Shown in pieces: positions 45,366-53,578 of a stretch of DNA of 64,000 nt (within the stretch, counting starts at the first letter, position 1; every line of letters begins with the position of its first letter). Below the pieces are notes generated by a model. The model had not been told where the DNA came from. It did not search any database and worked only from the letters and a program-made list of their open reading frames with translations. Origin of the DNA: Acinetobacter brisouisimilis (GTDB lineage: Bacteria; Pseudomonadota; Gammaproteobacteria; Pseudomonadales; Moraxellaceae). The DNA lies in assembly GCF_000368265.1 (NCBI RefSeq), contig NZ_KB851219.1:2226484-2290483 (forward strand), in the 5' to 3' direction. A program made the position numbers and the translations under genes.

Positions 45366-46223
45366 TTAAGCCAAGGTTGCAGTAACCTGTACATAATCAA
45401 TACGTTGTTCTTGAAATAATTGCTGGCACAATTTGGCTGTCATTTGAATTTTTAAAGCATTCAGATCATGCTGAAAACCATGTAACTGAAGTTCCTGTTG
45501 CACGTACTGAGCAAAACCACCCAATACAGGTTCAGACAAAATCTGTATTTGAATGTGCTCAAAGCCATGCTGTGTTAACACTTGTTCAAGTTCCGTTTGG
45601 TACATTAGATGTTGGAGTTGCACATCGGCAAGTTTTAACAGGTACTGATCACGCTGTTTACTCAGAAAACTGGCTTTTGACCAGTTGTCATTGAATAACA
45701 AATAATGAAAACCAATTCGCCCTTTGGGTTGTAAAAGTGCTGGAATCTGCGCAATGAATTTTTTTAAATCATAATGATACAGCGCATCCAGACAAACTAT
45801 TGCATCAAATTTCTGCTCAAAACATTCAGCATTTAAATTCATAAAAGAGCGCTGATGCGCAGCATGCACACAGGCCAAAGCTTGTTGCTGAATTTTTTCA
45901 ATACAGGCGGTTTGTATTTCCACCGCTTCAATATGCTGCACAGCATAATGCTGCGCCCAGTATTGCAGGCTTGCACCATGCCCACAACCTAAATCGAGCA
46001 GGCGATCTTGTGCTGTAAGTTGAATACTCTGTGCGAGATGCTCGGCAAGCTGTTCACATGCCTGCACATAAGTTTGGGCTTGTGCAGACCACAAGCCCAG
46101 ATTACTCCACGCCAGCGTGGCAGAATCCCCCAACATTTGCGTATTAATCGCATATTTATGCTGGGGAAGTTTCTGGCGTAGACGTTGCAGAAATTGCAAA
46201 TTAGTAACCCAATTCTGGGGCAA
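45366..46223 (-). CDS. SAM-dependent methyltransferase
   Basis: Class I methyltransferase, 285 residues. SAM loop LLDLGCGHGASLQYW near 73-87, then HIEAVEIQ and the post-loop FDAIVCLDALYHY. It resembles fatty-acid/small-molecule methyltransferases of the cyclopropane synthase superfamily but lacks their N-terminal lipid-binding domain; the substrate is unknown. The longest frame starts at TTG 46223, which overlaps the FAD oxidoreductase gene by 23 nt; the next ATG (46136) would drop 29 residues. The overlap suggests the two products act together. Confidence 0.75.
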   Translation of the reverse strand: MPQNWVTNLQFLQRLRQKLPQHKYAINTQMLGDSATLAWSNLGLWSAQAQTYVQACEQLAEHLAQSIQLTAQDRLLDLGCGHGASLQYWAQHYAVQHIEAVEIQTACIEKIQQQALACVHAAHQRSFMNLNAECFEQKFDAIVCLDALYHYDLKKFIAQIPALLQPKGRIGFHYLLFNDNWSKASFLSKQRDQYLLKLADVQLQHLMYQTELEQVLTQHGFEHIQIQILSEPVLGGFAQYVQQELQLHGFQHDLNALKIQMTAKLCQQLFQEQRIDYVQVTATLA

Positions 46224-47499
46224 CTTCTGGTTTTGGTTTTAATCCTACAAATGGAATTGGCGCACCTAGATTCTTGGCAATCTGCATCGCAGAAGTTACT
46301 GCAGACTCCAAGATTGGCAAGCCATCACATGACCATGAACCACAGAAGTAGACTTTACGATCTGACGCTTTTTGGCGGCGCTGTAATTCCTGACTAAGCT
46401 CTACAGTTTGAGAATTTACCACTGCGCGAGTAAGTTTCACTGTAGAAATGACTTTTTTCGGGTCGATCGGTGTCACAGGACGCCATGTCTGGAACACAGG
46501 GTTTTTACCCACCAAAGTCGGTTCAATCGCGTTCATCCAAACCGTAAATTGCTGACGGGTAAAATGTCGATCCATCATGTAGCTGAGTACTGCCCAGTCT
46601 TTACGACGTGGTGGCATCACAGTTGCATCAGTATGAATCACTAAATCGCCTTCTTCAAAACGGAACTGTTTTAAAAGCTGTAAATCTTCAGCAAACTGTT
46701 CTGGATTGAGGAAATCTTCAATTTTATTGGTTGGAGTTGCTACAATCACGCGGTCAAATAATTGCTGTGTACCTGCCTGATTTTCAACAAAGACTTTATC
46801 ATCTTTGAACTCAACTTTCGTTACCGCAGCGCCGTTATGAATGGTAATGCCTTCAATCAGCTTAGCCACAAAAGCTGGCGTACCACCTTGCAAACGCAAC
46901 AATTCAACACCACTGGTCAACTGGCTTAAAAACACCAGTAATGGTTTTGCTGGCCATTCGCCAATAGTTTTCGGGTTACAGGTACAAATGGTATACAGCA
47001 CTGGCATCACTGCGCCATGCCAGAACACTTCTTCAATATCGTTTTTATTAATAAATTCAGTCAGGGTAATATTCTGATTTTTCGATTTAAAGAAACGGTG
47101 AATTGCAGTTTTAAGCTGGAGCATGCCTTTGACCAAACGCACACCGTATTGTTGTAAGCCTTTACGGTTATTGATGATCGGGAAATTCCCAATCGGTGCA
47201 CGTGAAGTGGTCAGCCACGTTTCGGTTTTATCTTCAAACAACCAGCTACATGCCATATAGGTACGCACTGGAAAGGTTTTAATACCTAAGTAAGTTGCAA
47301 GACTTAAGGTATTTTTCCATAAATACGGATTCATGACACGCAGTGGCGCATCAATAATCCCACCATCAAACTCGACCGTATGACTGTCCATGCCTCGTCC
47401 GGGCAACGATTCAAATACGGTAATATTATGTCCTGCATCTTTGAGAATTCTTGCAGTAGCAAGCCCAGCCATGCCACTACCAATGACTGCAATATCCAA
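46201..47499 (-). CDS. FAD-dependent amine-oxidase-like oxidoreductase
   Basis: 432 residues with an N-terminal Rossmann FAD-binding motif (IAVIGSGMAGLATARIL, residues 3-19, then VFESLPGRGMDSH) and a C-terminal FAD closure (VYFCGSWSCDGLPILESAVTSAM). This is the NAD(P)-binding/flavin amine oxidoreductase superfamily, which includes desaturases and lipid-modifying flavoproteins. The start is TTG 47499, supported by GGAT upstream; no ATG is available before the Rossmann fold. In other bacteria such flavoproteins often sit beside cyclopropane-synthase-like methyltransferases, as here, suggesting lipid modification (inference). Confidence 0.78.
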   Translation of the reverse strand: MDIAVIGSGMAGLATARILKDAGHNITVFESLPGRGMDSHTVEFDGGIIDAPLRVMNPYLWKNTLSLATYLGIKTFPVRTYMACSWLFEDKTETWLTTSRAPIGNFPIINNRKGLQQYGVRLVKGMLQLKTAIHRFFKSKNQNITLTEFINKNDIEEVFWHGAVMPVLYTICTCNPKTIGEWPAKPLLVFLSQLTSGVELLRLQGGTPAFVAKLIEGITIHNGAAVTKVEFKDDKVFVENQAGTQQLFDRVIVATPTNKIEDFLNPEQFAEDLQLLKQFRFEEGDLVIHTDATVMPPRRKDWAVLSYMMDRHFTRQQFTVWMNAIEPTLVGKNPVFQTWRPVTPIDPKKVISTVKLTRAVVNSQTVELSQELQRRQKASDRKVYFCGSWSCDGLPILESAVTSAMQIAKNLGAPIPFVGLKPKPEVAPELGY

Positions 47500-47655
47500 T
47501 GTTTTATCCGTTTTTTAGCCCATTTTTTTCATTATGTGCGATGTTGCCAGCAAATACCTTGTTAAAAAATACCATAATTGGTTTTTTTACATTCTTTTAC
47601 AGTCATTTTTTGCAAGAAATTTTGCCGTAAAAATTTTCAAATAATAAAGCAAAAA

Positions 47656-49062
47656 TCAATGGCTTTTCGGGTTAAACCAGTTGACCCATGAGCTAGTCTG
47701 GCGCAATTCCACAGGCACAGCAGGAATCAGTTCACGACGTAAAATATCCTGCTGCCCGACCTGCTTGGCCAGACGGTATTTTTGACTGTGAATACATTCC
47801 CGATCCGTAAATTCGCAGCGATCTAACCTCGTTCCGCCACACGGTCCATTGGCTAAACCTTTAGGACAGGTTTCGGGGCAAATATACAGGGTTTCAGCCA
47901 AACGGCATTGCCCACAACTTTCACACCCCACGGCGGCATGTTTACTGACATATTCAACAGCCAAAATACTCTTGGCAGCCAATCCTTGTTGCCAAAACCC
48001 TAGTTGAAACACAAAACGCCCGATTTTTTGCGCCAGTGCACTGTCAAATAACCAGTCATGGGTAACTTGTAAAACCTGATATTTCAGGACTGAAGGTTGC
48101 TGCTGCGGATAGGCAGTCGATAAATCGGGCTGCATTTCATCACCACGCACAATCTTGCACAGATGATTCCACTCCATCAAACATTGCTCCAGTGTCCATG
48201 TCTGATACTGAGCTAACGCCTGTTCCAGCAAAGCCTGTTGCTCTGGGTTTTGACAGCCTGACACATGAATGCCTGCCAGCCCCCAGTGTCGGTAAATCCA
48301 GATTTGCAGTGCGGCACGTGCATAAACCCGTTGCTCTGCCCATGCGGCATTTTGTTGCTGCTCGGCTTTCAAGTGTTGCAATAAATGCGGGCTAATTTCA
48401 ATGCCTGCCACCTGTTGCTTGACCATGAATTTGGCACGGCGATAGGTCAATGGCATCACACATGCCAACACAGGGCAAGGCTGGATACTTGCATCTACAA
48501 ACTGTTTAAATTTCAAAATTTTATTTAGATCATAACCCAACTGGGTAATCACAAAATCTGTGCCTGCACGCTGCTTTTTTTCAAATTTGAGATACTGGGC
48601 TTGTTCTTCACTTTCAGTATATTTAAATGGGTTGAACGCTACACCACAAGACATATCAGGTGCATGCGCTTTCACCCACATTAACGCGCTGACTGACTCT
48701 AGATAACGTGTGCGTTGTCGTGGATCTTGCTTGCCAAAGTTGTGCTGTTTGAGCTTATCGCCTGTGAGTAATAGCAGATCACGCATATTTTGCTGTTTTG
48801 CTTGTTCGACAAACTGCTGTAAATCTTTAACATCACGCGTTTTACCCGAGAAGTGCAGCAGCTTGGCTTGATCAGTCCTGACACTCTGAGCCAAAGTGAT
48901 AGGTGATGGATCATCATCGGCATGCACGCGATCCGCAAATGCCATGACACAGGGTAAGCCTGCCAAAGTCGATATCGGCGGTAATTCTGTACGCTTAGAC
49001 ACGATCTGTTCAAGAACCAGACAAAACTGTTGCTGTTGTAAATAATGCGAAAGTGCCGACAT
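47656..49062 (-). CDS. Methylenetetrahydrofolate reductase-related protein with MTHFR C-terminal Cys-rich domain
   Basis: 468 residues. The first ~290 resemble the MetF TIM-barrel (LLLTGDKLKQHNFGKQDPR, GVAFNPFKYTESEEQAQYLKFEKKQRAGTDFVITQLGYD cut to features: paired Lys and a TQLxxD motif). The C-terminal ~100 carry a cysteine-rich MTHFR_C-type domain: GCESCGQC, CPETCPKG, NGPCGGT, C-E-F. This domain typically accompanies FAD-independent or ferredoxin-linked MetF variants. Probably one-carbon metabolism; the electron donor is unknown. Stand-alone gene. Confidence 0.78.
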   Translation of the reverse strand: MSALSHYLQQQQFCLVLEQIVSKRTELPPISTLAGLPCVMAFADRVHADDDPSPITLAQSVRTDQAKLLHFSGKTRDVKDLQQFVEQAKQQNMRDLLLLTGDKLKQHNFGKQDPRQRTRYLESVSALMWVKAHAPDMSCGVAFNPFKYTESEEQAQYLKFEKKQRAGTDFVITQLGYDLNKILKFKQFVDASIQPCPVLACVMPLTYRRAKFMVKQQVAGIEISPHLLQHLKAEQQQNAAWAEQRVYARAALQIWIYRHWGLAGIHVSGCQNPEQQALLEQALAQYQTWTLEQCLMEWNHLCKIVRGDEMQPDLSTAYPQQQPSVLKYQVLQVTHDWLFDSALAQKIGRFVFQLGFWQQGLAAKSILAVEYVSKHAAVGCESCGQCRLAETLYICPETCPKGLANGPCGGTRLDRCEFTDRECIHSQKYRLAKQVGQQDILRRELIPAVPVELRQTSSWVNWFNPKSH

Positions 49063-49475
49063 ATGCGCAGAGAGAAAAATCTAAAGATCTAGTTTAACAA
49101 AGACCTCTAGACAAGAAAAATGCCAAACAGATTATATTGAAACTGATACAACCCGTTAACGAAAATCAATGCGAAATTCGCAGCCCAACCTGTCAGGAAC
49201 TGAGCAAAATTACGCAACAATCCAATTAATTAAAAACAATTTTTTAATGCATATCATGTGCCATGATTGTTGCCTTCTTGGATTGAAAACAAAGTACATT
49301 ACGAGCTAAACACGAATTGTTCGGATGGTAAAACTGTGCCACTTCGCGAATCCGCCCTACAATTGTAGTCTTTTGTAAAAATCTTATGCTGTTCCTTTCT
49401 GTATTTTTCTAAAGCTTTTGAATTTATAACCATTTCCATCATTTTTAACTATATCTGTTCCCCTATTTACCCCAA
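49063..49475. other. Gene-free divergent region
   Basis: About 410 bases (480 up to the nemR-like gene) without a supportable gene. It should contain the leftward promoter of the MTHFR-like gene. No riboswitch-like conserved fold was recognised by eye. Confidence 0.5.
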
Positions 49476-49503
49476 TTGACAAGAAAATAATTTACTGTAA
49501 TCT
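49476..49503 (+). promoter_or_regulatory. Promoter of the nemR-like operon
   Basis: Consensus TTGACA (49476-49481), 16-nt spacer, TAATCT (49498-49503). The operator dyad begins 5 nt downstream. Confidence 0.7.
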
Positions 49504-49507
49504 AATT

Positions 49508-49526
49508 AATAGACGACTGGTCTATT
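49508..49526 (+). promoter_or_regulatory. NemR-type operator dyad
   Basis: Perfect inverted repeat AATAGAC-N5-GTCTATT covering the predicted transcription start. It closely resembles the TAGAC..GTCTA core of the E. coli NemR box. Placement between -10 and the start codon fits autorepression by the adjacent TetR-family gene. Confidence 0.7.
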
Positions 49527-49543
49527 TTAAAATAGGTAACCCG

Positions 49544-50152
49544 ATGACCCTCAGCAAAAAAGCAGAACAAACTCGACAGCATATTTTAGATACAGGCTTT
49601 GAGCTGGTGCTGCACAAAGGCTTTGTCGGTGTCGGTTTGCAGGAAATTTTAAAAACCAGTGGTGTTCCCAAAGGTTCGTTCTATCACTACTTTGCCTCTA
49701 AAGAAGTGTTCGGTTGTGAACTGCTGCAACACTATATCAGCAACTATGGGCAACGTTTGTCTAGCCTCTGGAGCCAGCCTGAAGTGTCAGCGCGCACACA
49801 GTTACTGAGCTATTTTCAGGCATGGATTCAAGACCCAGAACAATCCGACACAGGATGGGCTGAAAGCTGTCTGATTGTCAAACTTGCGGCTGAAGTGGCT
49901 GATTTATCGGAAGATATGCGCCAAATCATGCACCAAGGCGTGCAAGCTCTCTTAGCTCGTCTCAGTGAATTACTACAACGCGGTGTTAATGAAGGTTCGA
50001 TGCAATTGTGCAGCAACCCTGCTGCCACTGCACAAGTACTGTACCAGATGTGGCTCGGTGCTGCCCTGCTCAGCAAACTCAGTCAAAACAAAGACCCAAT
50101 GCACGATGCACTACGGGCAACAGAATTTATGCTTGGTCAAGCGAGCGCTTAA
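49544..50152 (+). CDS. NemR-like TetR-family electrophile-sensing repressor
   Basis: 202 residues. N-terminal TetR helix-turn-helix (VGLQEILKTSGVPKGSFYHYFASKEVFG, key residues GVPKGSFYHYF at 40-50). The ligand domain is NemR-like: CLIVKLAAEVADLSEDMR with C109 at the position of the redox-sensing Cys106 of E. coli NemR, and VLYQMWLGA near the C-terminus. NemR is inactivated by quinones, methylglyoxal and hypochlorite, inducing detoxification genes. ATG 49544 has AGG 8 nt upstream. The gene heads an operon of three oxidoreductase/DJ-1 genes. Confidence 0.82.
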   Translation: MTLSKKAEQTRQHILDTGFELVLHKGFVGVGLQEILKTSGVPKGSFYHYFASKEVFGCELLQHYISNYGQRLSSLWSQPEVSARTQLLSYFQAWIQDPEQSDTGWAESCLIVKLAAEVADLSEDMRQIMHQGVQALLARLSELLQRGVNEGSMQLCSNPAATAQVLYQMWLGAALLSKLSQNKDPMHDALRATEFMLGQASA

Positions 50153-50170
50153 GGTATTTTGGAGAATATG

Positions 50171-50857
50171 ATGAAAATTTTAATGGTACTGACTTCACAT
50201 GACCGCTTAGGCAACACAGGTCATAAAACTGGTTTTTGGCTAGAGGAATTTACTGCGCCGTATTATGTGTTTAAAGATGCGGGAGCAGAAATCACATTAG
50301 CCTCACCTCAAGGTGGACAACCGCCACTTGATCCTAAAAGTAACGAACCTGATTTCCAGACGGATTCAACCCGTCGTTTTGAGCAAGATGCTGAAGCTCA
50401 GGCACTATTGGCAAACACCCATGCCCTTGCTGAGGTTGATGTCACTGGCTTTGATGCGGTGATGTATCCAGGGGGTCACGGCCCACTTTGGGATCTGACT
50501 GAAAATGCCGCTTCAATTGCGCTACTTGAATATTTTGACCGTGCAGGTAAACCAATGGGCTTGGTCTGCCATGCCCCTGCAGTACTCAAATATGTCAAAA
50601 CCGCAGCAGGTGAATCTTTCGTCGCAGGTAAAAAGGTTACAGGCTTTTCCAACAGTGAAGAAGCTGCGGTTGGGCTGACTGACGTTGTGCCATTTTTAAT
50701 TGAAGATGAATTTACAGCGCAAGGCGCACACTATCAAAAAGGTGCAGACTGGCAGTCTTTCATTATCACCGAAGGGCATTTGGTGACAGGGCAAAACCCT
50801 GCCAGCTCGGAAGCTGTTGCAGAACAGCTACTCGCTTTGCTGAACCCAGCGGCTTAA
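50171..50857 (+). CDS. DJ-1/PfpI family protein (Hsp31/glyoxalase III-like)
   Basis: 228 residues. Nucleophile C133 with H134 in GLVCHAPAVLKYV and an acidic partner in WLEEF (E25/E26), as in Hsp31-type DJ-1 proteins, which convert methylglyoxal to lactate without cofactor or repair glycated proteins. The GHKTGFWLEEFTAPYYVF segment and PGGHGPLWDL fit that subgroup. ATG 50171 is chosen because GGAG then has a 6-nt spacing; ATG 50168 would be too close. It follows the repressor gene by 18 nt. Confidence 0.85.
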   Translation: MKILMVLTSHDRLGNTGHKTGFWLEEFTAPYYVFKDAGAEITLASPQGGQPPLDPKSNEPDFQTDSTRRFEQDAEAQALLANTHALAEVDVTGFDAVMYPGGHGPLWDLTENAASIALLEYFDRAGKPMGLVCHAPAVLKYVKTAAGESFVAGKKVTGFSNSEEAAVGLTDVVPFLIEDEFTAQGAHYQKGADWQSFIITEGHLVTGQNPASSEAVAEQLLALLNPAA

Positions 50858-50866
50858 GCGCTTCAG

Positions 50867-52285
50867 ATGGATATTACAACCTTACAGCAACGCTTGGCAG
50901 CCATGCGCCAAGCGCATGCTCAAGCTGCGCCTGCCAGTCTGGAACTACGCCATGACCGTTTGGAACGTGCCAAAAAATTACTGATTGAAAATCGTGAAGC
51001 ACTGATTGCTGCGATTTCGTCAGATTTTGGGCATCGCAGTGCTTACCAAAGTTTGGTGTCAGACATTTTGGCTTCTGTTGCTGCGTTGAGTTATGCCCAA
51101 GAACAACTGGCTGAATGGACGAAACCTGAGATTGTCGCTGCACCGTATGCTGAGATGCGTACCGAGATCCATCAGCAACCGCTCGGTGTGGTAGGGATTA
51201 TCAGTCCATGGAATTTCCCGCTAAATCTTGCCTTTAGTCCATTGGCAGGTGTATTTGCCGCAGGCAACCGCGCCTTAATCAAACCCTCTGAACTGATGCC
51301 AAAAACCTCTGCCCTGTTGGCAGAATTGGTTCCGCAATATTTCGATGCGCTGGAACTGGGTGTGGTCACAGGTGATGCTGAGATGGGTGCAGCATTTAGT
51401 GCCCTACCTTTTGATCATTTGGTGTTTACAGGGAGTAGCCAAGTTGGACGGCATGTAATGCGTGCTGCCGCAGAAAATCTTGTGCCTGTGACGTTGGAAC
51501 TTGGCGGTAAGTCCCCTGTAGTAATTGCACCTGATGCCAAGCTTGAACAGGCGGTGCAACGCATTTTGACGGTGAAAACCTTCAATGCAGGGCAAATCTG
51601 TATTTCACCTGATTATGTGTTGTTGCCTGAACAGCAACAGCACGATTTTGTAGCGATTGCGCAGCAATTTATGGCAGAGAGCTTTAATCATTTCCAAGAC
51701 AATCCTGATTACACTGCGATTATTAACCCGCGGCATTATCAGCGTTTATTGCATGTGTTAGAGGATGCCCAAGCCAAAGGCGCAACCTTAATTCCGCTGA
51801 CTGCACATACGCAAGAAACAACACACGATGATACCACCCGTAAAATTGTGCCGACCTTGGTGTTGAATGTCAGCGATGACATGCTGGTGATGCAGGAAGA
51901 AATTTTTGGCCCAATCTTGCCAATCAAGACCTATCAGTACGAACAGCAAGCCATTGACTATATCAATGATCATCCGCGCCCACTGGCTGCCTATTACTTC
52001 GCGGAAGATGCCGCAGCACAGCAGCATTTTGCTGAGCGAACTACCTCGGGTGCGTTGGTGGTGAATGACGTAATGACCCATGTGGTGATTGAAACCTTGC
52101 CGTTTGGCGGTGTTGGTGCATCTGGCATTGGTGCATACCACGGCGTTCACGGTTTCAGACGCTTTAGTCATGCAAAACCGATTGTGGTGCAAAGCCCACA
52201 AGGCGAATCCAATTTACGTTTACGTGCCCCTTACGCCGCAGCGTATCAGCAATTACAAAATATGCTGAAACCAACTCAGGAGTAA
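50867..52285 (+). CDS. Aldehyde dehydrogenase (coniferyl-aldehyde-dehydrogenase-like)
   Basis: 472-residue NAD(P)-dependent aldehyde dehydrogenase. Catalytic C245 (FNAGQICISPDY) and general base E211 (VTLELGGKSP), with oxyanion Asn in SPWNFPLN at residues 113-120. Length and sequence style match the coniferyl/fatty-aldehyde subgroup (class 3-like, about 470 residues, no tetrameric extension). It is 9 nt after the DJ-1 gene and 5 nt before the reductase gene. It likely oxidises toxic aldehydes to acids. Confidence 0.9.
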   Translation: MDITTLQQRLAAMRQAHAQAAPASLELRHDRLERAKKLLIENREALIAAISSDFGHRSAYQSLVSDILASVAALSYAQEQLAEWTKPEIVAAPYAEMRTEIHQQPLGVVGIISPWNFPLNLAFSPLAGVFAAGNRALIKPSELMPKTSALLAELVPQYFDALELGVVTGDAEMGAAFSALPFDHLVFTGSSQVGRHVMRAAAENLVPVTLELGGKSPVVIAPDAKLEQAVQRILTVKTFNAGQICISPDYVLLPEQQQHDFVAIAQQFMAESFNHFQDNPDYTAIINPRHYQRLLHVLEDAQAKGATLIPLTAHTQETTHDDTTRKIVPTLVLNVSDDMLVMQEEIFGPILPIKTYQYEQQAIDYINDHPRPLAAYYFAEDAAAQQHFAERTTSGALVVNDVMTHVVIETLPFGGVGASGIGAYHGVHGFRRFSHAKPIVVQSPQGESNLRLRAPYAAAYQQLQNMLKPTQE

Positions 52286-52290
52286 TATTC

Positions 52291-53268
52291 ATGCAAGGTT
52301 TAATTCACGATCGCTTTGGCGAACCTGAAGACGTGCTACATCTGGCTGAGCAGCCTGTACCTGAGTTGCAGCCTGATCAGGTACGGATTCGTACCCTTCT
52401 CGCGCCGATTCATCACCATGATTTGTGGATGGTACGTGGACGCTATGGTTATAAGCCGAGCTTCCCTGCAATTGGTGGTAGTGAAGCTGTCGGAATTATT
52501 GATGCTGTGGGTGCAGAGGTTCAGCATTTGCAGGTGGGTCAACGGGTTGCGGTGGCTTCTGTACATGGTACGTGGGTAGAATATTTTATTGCCCCAAACC
52601 GTATGGTAATTCCACTGCCCGATGCAATTCCCGATGAAGTTGCAGCCCAGTTAATCGCTATGCCGCTCAGTGCCCTGATGTTACTGGAATTTTTACAGGT
52701 CAATGCAGGTGACTGGATCATTCAAAATACCGCCAATGGTACAGTCGGCAAAACGCTTGCGATGCTGGCACAGTCGCGTGGCGTGCATAGCATTAATCTT
52801 GTACGTCGTGATGAAGCTGTAGCTGAGTTACGGGCTTTGGGCATTCAGCATGTAGTTTCCACAGCACAAAGTGGCTGGCAACAGCAAGTCGAGCAGATTG
52901 TGGCGGGTGCGCCGATTCGTGCTACGGTGGATTCGATTGGCGGACAAGCCAGCGCAGATTTACTCAGTTTGCTCGGGGAAAATGGCACGCTAGTATCTTT
53001 TGGTACTCAGCTTGGCGAGCCAATGCAAATTGCTTCGGGTGATCTGATTTTTAAGCAAGCCACCGTGAAAGGTTTTTGGGGCAGTAAAGTCAGCCAAAAC
53101 ATGAGTGTGGCGGATAAAAAACGCCTGATTAGCGAACTCATCCAACGTCTTATTAGCCAAGAATTGAAACTGCCTGTTGAAGCGATTTTTCCTTTTGCCG
53201 AAATTGGGCAAGCAGTCAAACGCAGTCTAAGTGCTGGTAAAAAAGGGAAAGTCTTACTGCGTCCTTAA
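52291..53268 (+). CDS. Zinc-independent medium-chain reductase (quinone/enoyl-reductase-like)
   Basis: 325 residues of the MDR superfamily: GroES-like N-terminal domain (VRIRTLLAPIHHHDLWMVRGRYG) and a Rossmann domain with IIQNTANGTVGKTLAMLAQ, close to the NADPH loop of MECR/2-enoyl thioester reductases. The zinc-ligand cysteines of alcohol dehydrogenases are absent, favouring a quinone or enone reductase. AGGAG 9 nt upstream of the ATG. Last gene of the nemR-like operon. It may reduce reactive alpha,beta-unsaturated carbonyls (inference). Confidence 0.82.
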   Translation: MQGLIHDRFGEPEDVLHLAEQPVPELQPDQVRIRTLLAPIHHHDLWMVRGRYGYKPSFPAIGGSEAVGIIDAVGAEVQHLQVGQRVAVASVHGTWVEYFIAPNRMVIPLPDAIPDEVAAQLIAMPLSALMLLEFLQVNAGDWIIQNTANGTVGKTLAMLAQSRGVHSINLVRRDEAVAELRALGIQHVVSTAQSGWQQQVEQIVAGAPIRATVDSIGGQASADLLSLLGENGTLVSFGTQLGEPMQIASGDLIFKQATVKGFWGSKVSQNMSVADKKRLISELIQRLISQELKLPVEAIFPFAEIGQAVKRSLSAGKKGKVLLRP

Positions 53269-53578
53269 TATTCAAAAATTCATTTATCCAAAATTTACTT
53301 AGATTAAATTGGATTCATGGAAGTGCCATTCGCAACTGTTCGAGGCAACCATACTTTGAAAAGATCGTGTTTTTGCGATTTATCAATAAAGTGTAGAAAT
53401 TTGCCGAGTTTTGCGAATGGCAAATGTTTTTGGTTCTTTTGGCAAAACAAAAGAACGGATGAGCTTCAAGCATCTGATTTAAAAAATAAGATGCCATTTT
53501 GAAATATTTAAACTATCAGATTTTTAAAAACTATTTGAATCAATTTGTTAGATTCAAGCAGCAGAAATTCTTGTTCAT
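53269..53578. repeat. Intergenic region with nested inverted repeats
   Basis: About 310 bases between convergent operons, no gene. GCCATTCGCAA at 53325-53335 is complementary to 53411-53421; GTTCTTTTG/CAAAAGAAC form a hairpin at 53433-53456; GCATCT/AGATGC arms lie near 53470-53494. The middle hairpin (TTTTGGTTCTTTTGGCAAAA) resembles a dispersed intergenic repeat type. No clear terminator for the upstream operon was identified. Confidence 0.5.

Noticed and set aside
49063..49475. SAM or cobalamin riboswitch upstream of the MTHFR-like gene
   Set aside because: No conserved riboswitch core could be recognised in the leader by eye.
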